A stretch of 16,411 nucleotides of DNA from an uncultured Paraburkholderia sp. (GCA_937917025.1 CALFSF010000121.1:1-16411); one strand, 5' to 3'; positions 1 to 6,634 are shown, counted from the first letter of the stretch. The notes: generated by a model not told the origin, from the sequence alone. Translations and numbers: made by a program.

Positions 1-294
1 GCGTAATCGTGATTCACGCTGGGATCCGACCCGTTGATCAAAATCGTGAGGCGCATGGGAGACTCCGGACGAAAGATACGCTGGATGCATTCCAGTCTAG
101 GTCGGTCCAATCTATTAGCAAGACGTTCCCGCAAATTGCCTCGGGGCACTCGTCACGAAATACTCGCGCGTGCCCACGCATCATCACAGCGGCAACGCCG
201 CGGGCATCCGCTGTTGCGGAAAATACCCTGCTGGAAGATATGAAAAGCGTGAAAAGCGCCGCGTTCGACTATCGGCTGCATTGAAAAACACAAT

Positions 295-310
295 TGGGGA
301 AGGAGTTGCA
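295..310 (+). promoter_or_regulatory. Candidate sigma-54 (-24/-12) promoter for the rubrerythrin operon
   Basis: The 16 bases TGGGGAAGGAGTTGCA fit the sigma-54 layout TGG-N9-TTGCW. GG lies at 296-297, GC at 308-309, exactly ten bases separate them, and the downstream element is a perfect TTGCA. Transcription would start near 321, leaving a leader of about 110 bases before the ATG at 431. I found no good sigma-70 pair in the same stretch. The upstream element departs from the preferred TGGCAC after TGG, and no clear activator site was recognised, so this is a motif match only. Confidence 0.35.
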
Positions 311-318
311 CAACTCCT
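301..318. promoter_or_regulatory. Perfect 8+8 inverted repeat, candidate operator
   Basis: AGGAGTTG (301-308) and CAACTCCT (311-318) are exact reverse complements around a two-base centre (CA). A spacer this short fits a protein-binding dyad better than a hairpin. It overlaps the -12 half of the candidate sigma-54 promoter, so a bound protein would probably block polymerase. It does not have the TTGAT-N4-ATCAA spacing of an FNR site. The binding protein is unknown. Confidence 0.4.
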
Positions 319-430
319 AGATTTAAAGAAGCACATCCGGCGCGCGGCGTCGGCACGTGCGCTCGAAGCGCGTAAAGAGACATCGATGTCCAGCGCGCAC
401 CCACAATGCAGGCACGGATGGAGGCATCAG

Positions 431-853
431 ATGTCACAGCTCAAGGGCTCCAGAACAGAAGAAAATCTGAAGGCCGCGTTCGCTGGCGAATCGCAGGCGA
501 ATCGTCGTTATCTATATTTCGCAGCCAAGGCCGACGTCGAGGGACAGAACGACGTCGCCGCGCTGTTTCGTTCGACCGCCGAAGGCGAGACCGGCCATGC
601 CCACGGTCACCTCGAATATCTCGAAACCACCGGCGATCCGGCAACGGGTTTGCCGTTCGGGTCTTCGCGTCTGAATCTGCAGGCTGCGATTGCGGGCGAA
701 ACGCACGAATACACCGATATGTATCCGGGCATGGCGAAGGCGGCGCGCGAAGAAGGCTTCGATGAAATCGCGAACTGGTTCGAAACGCTCGCGAAAGCGG
801 AGCGCAGTCACGCGAATCGCTATACGAAGGCACTCGAGGCGCTAGTCGACTGA
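431..853 (+). CDS. Rubrerythrin, diiron domain only
   Basis: 140-residue ferritin-like diiron protein, expected in the cytoplasm, where rubrerythrins reduce hydrogen peroxide to water. All seven expected iron ligands can be read: E20, E53, H56 (ExxH), E90, E93, E124 and H127 (ExxH). E20, E53 and H56 have the same numbering as in Desulfovibrio vulgaris rubrerythrin. The C-terminal rubredoxin domain is absent: the protein ends at residue 140 without any CxxC pair. It therefore needs an external electron donor, and the Fe-S protein encoded next is an obvious candidate (inference). The ATG at 431 is chosen because GGAGG (420-424) lies six bases upstream and the diiron numbering then fits. The frame is open further upstream, but that part has no family character. 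Confidence 0.93.
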   Translation: MSQLKGSRTEENLKAAFAGESQANRRYLYFAAKADVEGQNDVAALFRSTAEGETGHAHGHLEYLETTGDPATGLPFGSSRLNLQAAIAGETHEYTDMYPGMAKAAREEGFDEIANWFETLAKAERSHANRYTKALEALVD

Positions 854-854
854 C

Positions 855-871
855 GGACCGCTCGCCGGTCC
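855..871 (+). other. Small hairpin just after the rubrerythrin stop
   Basis: GGACCG (855-860) pairs with CGGTCC (866-871) around CTCGC, beginning two bases after the stop codon. There is no T-run behind it, so it is more likely to protect the mRNA 3' end or pause polymerase than to terminate alone. Confidence 0.35.
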
Positions 872-900
872 AATCGACGCCACCGAAGCACACACACCCG

Positions 901-957
901 CGCGTGCGCAATGTGCGCGCACGCGCTCGTCACGTGCCGCGCGCGCCGCGCGGCACG
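901..957 (+). other. Two consecutive strong GC hairpins between the rubrerythrin and Fe-S genes
   Basis: Hairpin A: CGCGTGCGC (901-909) pairs with GCGCACGCG (917-925), loop AATGTGC. Hairpin B: CGTGCCGCGC (933-942) pairs with GCGCGGCACG (948-957), loop GCGCC. Both stems are perfect (9 and 10 pairs) and lie only seven bases apart in the 152-base gap. No T-run follows, so classic intrinsic termination is doubtful. They could set different levels for the two proteins by partial termination or by protecting the upstream mRNA. Confidence 0.5.
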
Positions 958-990
958 GTGCTGCTTCGTCCGATCGCATTGCTTTCGCAA

Positions 991-996
991 GAGGAG
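991..996 (+). promoter_or_regulatory. Ribosome binding site setting the Fe-S protein start
   Basis: GAGGAG lies nine bases before the ATG at 1006. It favours this start over the GTG at 904, which falls inside hairpin A and would add 34 arginine-rich residues. Confidence 0.7.
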
Positions 997-1005
997 CCTG
1001 ACGCC

Positions 1006-2343
1006 ATGCCCCATCAAGAAGGCAGCCTGGAGGCGCCCACACGACATCCGCTCGACTGGCTCTCGGACGCGTTTTACGATCAGGCATCGCTCGACAGGGA
1101 GCTGACGCGCGTGTTCGACATCTGCGCGGGCTGTCGGCGCTGCGTTTCGTTGTGCGGCGCGTTTCCCACGCTCTTCGATCTCGTCGACGAAACCGGCAGC
1201 GGCGAAGCGCACGACGTCGACACGCGCGCGTTCGGCAAGGTCGTCGACCAGTGTTATCTGTGCGACCTCTGCTACATGACGAAATGCCCGTATGTGCCGC
1301 CGCATCCGTGGAACGTCGATTTTCCGCATCTGATGCTGCGCGCCAAGGCGGTCGATTACCGGCGCGGCGACGTACCGTTACGCGACAAATTCCTTTCGAA
1401 TACCGATGCGCTCGGTCATCTGGCCGGCATTCCCGTTGTCACGCAGACGGTGAACGCGGTGAACCATACGTCGGTGGCGCGCGGCGCGATGGAAAAGGCG
1501 CTGGGCGTCGACAAGGACGCGTGGCTGCCCGATTTCGCGGCCCGCAAGTTTCGCGGCGCGGCCCGCAAGTCTCCACAAAAACCCGTTCAGGACGGCGAGC
1601 GCTCGCCCGGCAAGGTCGCGATTTACGCGACCTGTTACGTGAATTTCAACGAACCGGGCATCGGTCACGATCTGCTTGCCGTGCTCGCGCACAACGATAT
1701 TCCTTACGAGCTGGTTAAAAGCGAAGCGTGCTGCGGCATGCCGCTGCTCGAACAGGGCAATCTGCGCGGCGTCGCGGACAAGAAGGAGAAGAACATCCCC
1801 GTGCTCGCGAAATACGCGCGCGAGGGCTACGCGATCATCGGCGCGATTCCGAGTTGCGTGCTGATGTACAAGCACGAACTGCCGCTGATGTTTCCCGACG
1901 ACGAAGCGGTGCGGGCCGTCAGCGAAGCGTTCTGGGATCCGTTCGAGTACTTCGTGGCGCGGCATCGCGACGGTCTGCTGAAAACCGACTTCGAGACCGC
2001 GCTTGGCAAGGTGTCGTATCACGTGCCCTGTCACGCGCGTGTGCAGAATATCGGACGCAAGACGTTCGAGACGTTGTCGCTCGTGCCCGAAACGAAGGTC
2101 AGCGTGATCGAGCGTTGTTCGGGTCATGCGGGCACGTTCGGCGTGAAGAAGGAATTCCACGCGATGGCGATGAAGATCGGCACGCCGGTCTTCAAGGCGA
2201 TGGCGCAACCCGGGCCGGACTACATCTCGTCGGACTGCCAGCTCGCGGGGCATCACATCGAACAGGGTATCGACGAAAACGGTCTGCCGCGTGCTGAACT
2301 TGCGCATCCGCTGACGCTGCTGCGCAAGGCGTACGGCATCTGA
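1006..2343 (+). CDS. Fe-S protein: two 4Fe-4S motifs plus CCG domains (GlpC/HdrD-like)
   Basis: 445-residue soluble electron-transfer protein. Two N-terminal ferredoxin-like motifs bind 4Fe-4S clusters: C40, C43, C46, C50, and C83, C86, C89, C94-P. The C-terminal half carries heterodisulfide-reductase/GlpC-type CCG modules. The first is C210, C242-C243-G and C284. The second is C342, C371 and C411, where the motif reads CSG instead of CCG, followed by HAGTFG. There is no signal peptide or membrane segment. It resembles GlpC, the Fe-S subunit of anaerobic glycerol-3-phosphate dehydrogenase, but glpA and glpB are absent. It lies between rubrerythrin and DUF3501, so a role in passing electrons to rubrerythrin is plausible but unproven. 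GAGGAG at 991-996 supports the ATG at 1006. Confidence 0.88.
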   Translation: MPHQEGSLEAPTRHPLDWLSDAFYDQASLDRELTRVFDICAGCRRCVSLCGAFPTLFDLVDETGSGEAHDVDTRAFGKVVDQCYLCDLCYMTKCPYVPPHPWNVDFPHLMLRAKAVDYRRGDVPLRDKFLSNTDALGHLAGIPVVTQTVNAVNHTSVARGAMEKALGVDKDAWLPDFAARKFRGAARKSPQKPVQDGERSPGKVAIYATCYVNFNEPGIGHDLLAVLAHNDIPYELVKSEACCGMPLLEQGNLRGVADKKEKNIPVLAKYAREGYAIIGAIPSCVLMYKHELPLMFPDDEAVRAVSEAFWDPFEYFVARHRDGLLKTDFETALGKVSYHVPCHARVQNIGRKTFETLSLVPETKVSVIERCSGHAGTFGVKKEFHAMAMKIGTPVFKAMAQPGPDYISSDCQLAGHHIEQGIDENGLPRAELAHPLTLLRKAYGI

Positions 2344-2365
2344 CACCGACAAAGGGAGGCACGTC

Positions 2366-2947
2366 ATGAGCATCGCCAGGAATTCGCTGCTGTCGCTGGA
2401 AACGTACGCAAAGTCGCGCAAGGCGATGCGCGCGCAGGTCATCGAACACAAGAAAGCGCGCACCGTACCGCTCGGCAATCACGTGACGTTCCTGTTCGAG
2501 GACGAAACGACGATCCGCTATCAGATTCAGGAAATGCTCCACATCGAGAAAATTTTCGACGAGGACGGCGTCCAGGCCGAACTCGACGCCTATCTGCCGC
2601 TCGTGCCCGACGGCAGCAATCTGAAAGCGACGATGCAGATCGAGTACGAAAACGAAATCGAGCGACACGCGGCACTGGCGCGACTGATCGGGATCGAGGA
2701 TCACGTGTTCATGCAGGTCGACGGCGAAGCACCGGTATACGCCATCGCCGACGAAGACCTCGAGCGCGATAACGCGGATAAAACCTCGGCGGTGCATTTC
2801 GTGCGCTTCGAGCTGACGCCTTCGATGAAGGCGCGCCTGCGCGACGGCGCGGCGCTCAGCATCGGCAGCGATCATCCGAGCTACCCGGTGCCGCTTTATG
2901 CGATCGAGCCGGGTGTTCGCGCTTCGCTGGTTGGGGACCTGAAGTAA
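2366..2947 (+). CDS. DUF3501 family protein
   Basis: 193-residue acidic protein recognised as DUF3501, whose biochemical role I do not know. Segments that look conserved are EHKKARTVPLG (27-37), YQIQEMLHIEK (52-62), LPLVPDGSNLKATM (77-90) and EDLER (130-134) followed by SAVHFVRFEL (141-150). It has no cysteine, signal peptide or membrane segment, so it is unlikely to carry an Fe-S cluster. It begins 22 bases after the Fe-S gene, with GGAGG (2355-2359) six bases before the ATG, so it is almost certainly co-transcribed. A partner or assembly role for the Fe-S protein or rubrerythrin is inference from context. Confidence 0.85.
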   Translation: MSIARNSLLSLETYAKSRKAMRAQVIEHKKARTVPLGNHVTFLFEDETTIRYQIQEMLHIEKIFDEDGVQAELDAYLPLVPDGSNLKATMQIEYENEIERHAALARLIGIEDHVFMQVDGEAPVYAIADEDLERDNADKTSAVHFVRFELTPSMKARLRDGAALSIGSDHPSYPVPLYAIEPGVRASLVGDLK

Positions 2948-3013
2948 CGCGTTCGGGCGCCTGTGGGCAAACCGCGGGCATCGAACGCGAGCGCGCGGGC
3001 GCCCACACTGGAT

Positions 3014-3034
3014 GGCGTGGAGCGGAACCACGCC
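3014..3034. terminator. Candidate bidirectional terminator hairpin
   Basis: GGCGTGG (3014-3020) pairs perfectly with CCACGCC (3028-3034) around AGCGGAA. It lies between the 3' ends of the convergent DUF3501 and EamA genes. Neither side has a T-run, so assignment rests on position and stem quality. Confidence 0.35.
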
Positions 3035-3048
3035 GCGCCCCACGAACG

Positions 3049-3957
3049 TCAGGCCGTTCGCTTCCTCGCGGGCCGTCCGGCGAAAAGCCGGCGCGTCATG
3101 TCGAACGCCACCAGGTTGCCGGCCACTACGAGCACCAGTCCGACGACCGCCAGCGCCGACCATCGGTAGCCTTCGAACACCGTCGACAGCGCCAGCGCGA
3201 CGATCGGGAACAGCACGGTGCAATACGCGGCCCGCTCCGGCCCGATGCGTCCGACGAGCGTTAGATAGGCGGTGAAGCCGATGACCGAACCCGGGATCGC
3301 GAGATAGGCGAGCGCGCCGAGATAGCGCGGCCCCGGTTCCAGCGCGAACGGCAGGCCGGCGGCGAGACTGCCGAGCGTCAGCACGCTCGCGCCGATCAGC
3401 ATCGCCCAGCTATTCGTGACAAGCGGATGCAAACCCATGCCCTGCATCCGGCTCGACAGCAGATTGCCCGCCGAGAAGCACATCGTGCCGAGAAACGCGA
3501 TGCCAAGCCCGCGCCACATGGCGACGTCGCCCGCGTGCAGCGCCATCTGCTGCTCGAACAGGCACGCGATGCCGGCGAGCCCCAGCAGCGCGCCGACGAT
3601 TACCGTCGGCTGAAGCGTGCGTCCCATGAAGAGGCGGCCGTTGATCGAGTTCAGCAGCGGCGCCGTCGAAAACACCACGGCGACGAGGCCGCTCGGCACC
3701 ACCTGCTCCGCGTAGTAGAAGCACAGGAAGTTGACGCAAAAGAGCGCGAGGCCCTGCGCCGCCAGAAAGCGCCACGCTGCGCGCGGCGGCCACATCGGAC
3801 GGCGCATCACGCGCACGATCGCGAACAGCACGAGCGCGGCGAGCCAGAAACGCAGCGCGATCGAGACGGGCGGCGGCGTGACGCCCAGTTGCCATTTGAT
3901 GGCGATCCACGTGGTGCCCCAGATCAGCACGGTCACGGCATAAAGAAGCGGATTCAT
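3049..3957 (-). CDS. EamA-type (DMT superfamily) inner-membrane transporter
   Basis: 302-residue hydrophobic protein with about ten predicted membrane helices in two EamA repeats (roughly 4-140 and 150-290). Family features include the N-terminal WGTTWIAIKW segment, the GLVAVVFSTAPLLNSI stretch in repeat one and a short basic C-terminus. Such proteins usually export metabolites or amino acids; the substrate cannot be read from sequence. The start is uncertain. ATG at 3957 gives the usual family N-terminus but has no clear ribosome site, and an in-frame GTG at 3990 would add eleven residues. It diverges from the AraC-type regulator 168 bases away, which probably controls it. Confidence 0.88.
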   Translation of the reverse strand: MNPLLYAVTVLIWGTTWIAIKWQLGVTPPPVSIALRFWLAALVLFAIVRVMRRPMWPPRAAWRFLAAQGLALFCVNFLCFYYAEQVVPSGLVAVVFSTAPLLNSINGRLFMGRTLQPTVIVGALLGLAGIACLFEQQMALHAGDVAMWRGLGIAFLGTMCFSAGNLLSSRMQGMGLHPLVTNSWAMLIGASVLTLGSLAAGLPFALEPGPRYLGALAYLAIPGSVIGFTAYLTLVGRIGPERAAYCTVLFPIVALALSTVFEGYRWSALAVVGLVLVVAGNLVAFDMTRRLFAGRPARKRTA

Positions 3958-4008
3958 AGGCGGTATAAGCGGCAGGAGGCACGCATTCACATTCAGAAGC
4001 CCGACTAT

Positions 4009-4020
4009 GCCCGCGCGGGC
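4009..4020. promoter_or_regulatory. 12-base GC palindrome in the eamA/araC divergent region
   Basis: GCCCGCGCGGGC is a perfect palindrome in the 168-base region between the divergent exporter and regulator. It could be an operator, but such all-GC palindromes arise readily by chance in DNA this rich in G and C. Confidence 0.2.
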
Positions 4021-4086
4021 GCCGCGCGACTTGTCCAGGATTGCGCACTTTTCCGGCTGGCGTGGGCGGTGGCGGGGCGTTGCCCA

Positions 4087-4092
4087 TATACT
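4087..4092 (+). promoter_or_regulatory. Candidate -10 element for the AraC-family gene
   Basis: TATACT matches the sigma-70 -10 consensus at five of six positions and would give a start about 27 bases before the GTG at 4126. The -35 region is poor (TGGGCG near 4063), as expected if an activator is needed. Confidence 0.3.
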
Positions 4093-4125
4093 TCATGCAT
4101 CCTGCTCATCGCGACGCCCCAGGCC

Positions 4126-5046
4126 GTGAATACGAATCCGCCCGTTCCCGTGATCGACCCTGCCGAAACGCCGTTCGGGCTGCACTCGGTGTGCCGCACG
4201 CTGGGCGAATCGAACGCGACGCTGGAGAAGTTCGCGTGGCTCGGCGACCAGCTGGCCGTCGCGATCTGGCGGCGCTATACCGACGAAGCCGAGACGATCT
4301 ACGACCGGCCCGGGCATCACACGCTGTCTTGCTATCTGACCGGCGGCTACCTGACGGAACGCCAGAAGGTGCCCGGCCTGTTCGGCGCCCCAAGCCGGCT
4401 ATGCGCGCTGCCGGGCGACCACGAGTCGCGCTGGTGGGTGCGTGGGCACATGCACTTCATGCATCTGTATTTCCTGCCCGAGCATTTCACGCGCCGCGCC
4501 GTGCAGGAACTCGATCGCGAGCCGCGCGAACTCAAGCTCGCCGACCGCACGTATTTCGAGCATGCCGAAATCGCGCAGCGCTGCCAGACGCTCGCCAACG
4601 AACTGTGGGACGACCCGGACGGACGCCTGCGCGCCAACGAAGCCGCCCACGACGTGCTGAGCCTGCTGCTGCGGGCGCAATCCGTGCAGCGGACCGACGT
4701 CGCGCATAAGGGCGGGTTATCGGTGGCGACGCGCCGTCGCTTGCGCGACTATATCGCCGCGAACCTGACGGCGCCGCTCACGCTCGGCGAGCTGGCCGAC
4801 GTCGCGTGCCTGTCGGAGTTTCACCTGGCCCGGATGTTCCGCACGTCGTTTGGCCTGCCGCCGCATGCGTGGATCGCGCAACAGCGGCTCGACCGCGCGC
4901 GCGAACTGCTACGCACGACCGCGCTGCCGCTCGACCAGGTCGCGCTGCAAAGCGGCTACGCGAATCCGAGCCATCTGAGTCATCGTTTTCGCGCGGCGCT
5001 GGGCGCAACGCCCACGGCGTATCGCCGGACGATGCGGTCGGCCTGA
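4126..5046 (+). CDS. AraC-family transcriptional regulator
   Basis: 306-residue regulator. The C-terminal DNA-binding domain (about 203-303) has the two AraC helix-turn-helix units: LTLGELADVACLSEFHLARMF (219-238 region) and ALPLDQVALQSGYANPSHLS (266-285), then FRAALGATPTAYR. The N-terminal 190 residues are a sensor domain of unknown ligand. The reading frame is open for 700 bases upstream, but that part is antisense to the EamA gene and arginine-rich, so it is not protein. No in-frame ATG occurs before residue 109, so the GTG at 4126, preceded by a weak AGG at 4121-4123, is the best start. The divergent EamA exporter is the likely target. Confidence 0.88.
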   Translation: MNTNPPVPVIDPAETPFGLHSVCRTLGESNATLEKFAWLGDQLAVAIWRRYTDEAETIYDRPGHHTLSCYLTGGYLTERQKVPGLFGAPSRLCALPGDHESRWWVRGHMHFMHLYFLPEHFTRRAVQELDREPRELKLADRTYFEHAEIAQRCQTLANELWDDPDGRLRANEAAHDVLSLLLRAQSVQRTDVAHKGGLSVATRRRLRDYIAANLTAPLTLGELADVACLSEFHLARMFRTSFGLPPHAWIAQQRLDRARELLRTTALPLDQVALQSGYANPSHLSHRFRAALGATPTAYRRTMRSA

Positions 5047-5145
5047 ACCGTCCCGCACGGCCGTTCACGGGGCAACACAAAAAGGATGCCGTTTAAGCGT
5101 CGGGCGCAAGCCGGACCGACGACGCCCGGCCCGCGCCTGCTGGTG

Positions 5146-6309
5146 TCAGGTCCGCGCGATGCGGCGCAACGGTTGCCACGCTTCGTTCTTGTACTCGTGA
5201 CTCTCGCCGCGCGGCGTCAGCTCGGGCGCGCCGCATTCACGCAGCAGATCGCGCAGTTCGTTGATGACCGGGAAAACCTCATGATTCCAGTCGGCGCCCT
5301 GTTTGTCGTGCGCGGCCTGTTCGGCTTCGACGATCTCGCGGTCTTCCTTGAAAATGCGCTCGGTGAACCACACCAGCAGCGGCCACGCCAGATCGAGCGC
5401 GCCGGGAATCCCCGGCTTCTTGATCGACAGCAGCCCGAACGTGCGGTTCGTGCGCTGTTCGGCGTCGAGCGGCACGTAGATGATCCAGAGATTCATCACG
5501 AGCGTCTGGTCGGACGTGCGGATCTGTAGCGTCTGATACGGATATTCCGTGCGGACCGTCATCACGTCCTTGTCGTTCTGGCCGCCGCTGTTGCGGTTCT
5601 GGCCGAACACGAGCGCTTCGCCGACCGGCTGCTTGCCTTCCATGCGCGCGAAGGTGTAATCGACTTCGACCCAGCCTTCGCCGCGACGGCGCCCGAGCGA
5701 GCGGGCGCGCATCTGGCCCATCTGCCGGCGGTGCAGGAACTGATGGTTCATGTCCATCAGGTTCTCGTGCATGAACGAGTAGTGACACTTGACCTCGCGG
5801 CCCAAACGACGCGTTTTGTACGCCTTGTCCGCCACCGAGGCGAGCGGCGGCAACGGCTTTTCTTCCGCGAGCGCGGGGTTGCCGGGGAACACGAAGATCA
5901 GGCCTTCGACTTCGCGGCACGGATACGAGCGCACGCCGTTCGGCAGCCGCTCGCGGCCCAGATAGGGGACGTCGATGCAACTGCCGGTGCAGTCGTACGT
6001 CCAGCCGTGATAGCAGCAGCGGATCGATTCGCCATCGACGACACCCTGATGCAGCGGCACCTGGCGATGCGCGCAGCGGTCTTCGAGCGCGAACACGGCG
6101 CCCGATTCGGTGCGCACCAGCACGATCGGCTCGCCCGCGAAACGCACGCCGTGCGTCTTGCCACGTTTGACTTCCCGCGACCACGCGAGCGGATACCAGT
6201 TATCCGGATGAATGGGCACGCGACGCAGGTCGCGCACAGGCGCCTCCGCGGCTGCGCCGGAAGCGGCCTCATCAAGGGTGCTGCTATCCAGCGTGGGAAC
6301 TGCATGCAT
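5146..6309 (-). CDS. Rieske non-heme iron oxygenase, alpha subunit type
   Basis: 387-residue oxygenase. The Rieske 2Fe-2S site is C79-x-H81 and C98-x2-H101, with the usual sixteen-residue gap. The mononuclear iron site fits ENLMDMNHQFLH: the D186 bridge, ligands H189 and H193, and a carboxylate later (D323 is a candidate). Such enzymes hydroxylate or O/N-demethylate aromatic or related substrates using electrons from a separate reductase. No reductase or ferredoxin gene lies nearby, so it must borrow one. AAGGAGG (complement of 6318-6324) sits eight bases before the ATG at 6309, which fixes the start. The first 25 residues are Ala-rich and not obviously an export signal. The substrate is unknown. 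Confidence 0.9.
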   Translation of the reverse strand: MHAVPTLDSSTLDEAASGAAAEAPVRDLRRVPIHPDNWYPLAWSREVKRGKTHGVRFAGEPIVLVRTESGAVFALEDRCAHRQVPLHQGVVDGESIRCCYHGWTYDCTGSCIDVPYLGRERLPNGVRSYPCREVEGLIFVFPGNPALAEEKPLPPLASVADKAYKTRRLGREVKCHYSFMHENLMDMNHQFLHRRQMGQMRARSLGRRRGEGWVEVDYTFARMEGKQPVGEALVFGQNRNSGGQNDKDVMTVRTEYPYQTLQIRTSDQTLVMNLWIIYVPLDAEQRTNRTFGLLSIKKPGIPGALDLAWPLLVWFTERIFKEDREIVEAEQAAHDKQGADWNHEVFPVINELRDLLRECGAPELTPRGESHEYKNEAWQPLRRIART

Positions 6310-6446
6310 GGGGGACGCCTCCTTGCGACTGAACTGGATCCCGTCGAATGAAATAATTGACAGCGGTTAGATGAACTTCGCCGGTCAGTCTACTCGAACC
6401 AAAGTCCGAGCGCAGTGTTTGCGAACGCCGGGTTTGCTCCCCTTGA

Positions 6447-6493
6447 CCCGCCAGGCGGGCGTGTGGCGCCGCTGACCGCCCGGAGCCGGGCGG
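6447..6493. other. Pair of adjacent GC-rich inverted repeats
   Basis: CCCGCC-A-GGCGGG (6447-6459) and CCGCCCGG-AG-CCGGGCGG (6476-6493) are perfect inverted repeats with one- and two-base centres, sixteen bases apart. The short centres suit protein binding or cruciform-like structure rather than a terminator. Confidence 0.35.
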
Positions 6494-6536
6494 GAAACAG
6501 ACGTCGCCGTCCTGTGCATTCTGATCTCTGTCTCCG

Positions 6537-6548
6537 GGTCGATCGACC
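6537..6548. promoter_or_regulatory. 12-base perfect palindrome GGTCGATCGACC
   Basis: The palindrome lies about 87 bases upstream of the candidate -10 of the LysE-type gene and 228 bases upstream of the Rieske start. It is a candidate operator for an unidentified dimeric regulator. Confidence 0.3.
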
Positions 6549-6634
6549 GGCGACATCCGGACTTCCAGGCGGGTGACGACGCCCCGTCCGCCGGTTTTAC
6601 CCGTGTTGCGTGCCTGCGGGGCGGGATCACGTCC

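Larger units (their letters stand above)
1..430. other. Non-coding leader upstream of the rubrerythrin gene
   Basis: No convincing gene is seen in this stretch. Short open frames exist on both strands but have no family-like motifs or good ribosome sites. It holds an 11-base dyad (8-18, CGTGA-T-TCACG), a partial FNR-like box (34-47), a widely spaced inverted repeat GCAAC/GTTGC (192-196 and 213-217), a tandem 9-base repeat TGAAAAGCG (241-258) and a perfect 8+8 dyad overlapping a sigma-54-like motif (295-318). The 3' end of an upstream gene may lie just outside the window. Confidence 0.6.

Noticed and set aside
170..430. Extended N-terminus for rubrerythrin
   Set aside because: The good ribosome site at 420-424 and the diiron ligand numbering support ATG 431; the upstream part looks random and contains promoter-like motifs.
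904..1005. GTG start for the Fe-S protein
   Set aside because: It lies within a perfect hairpin and adds Arg-rich residues, while ATG 1006 has GAGGAG nine bases upstream.
1378..2478. 366-residue open frame on the minus strand
   Set aside because: Antisense shadow of the Fe-S protein gene, with Arg/His-rich composition and no ribosome site.
2192..3223. 343-residue open frame on the minus strand
   Set aside because: Antisense to DUF3501 and the end of the Fe-S gene, and overlapping the EamA gene in another frame; composition is not protein-like.
3427..4125. N-terminal extension of the AraC-family protein by about 233 residues
   Set aside because: The extension is antisense to the EamA gene and Arg/Gln/His-rich; a regulator of 306 residues is the normal family size.
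6357..6362. Perfect TTGACA as a -35 element
   Set aside because: No -10-like hexamer at 16-18 bases on the plus strand, and it is far from the LysE-type start.
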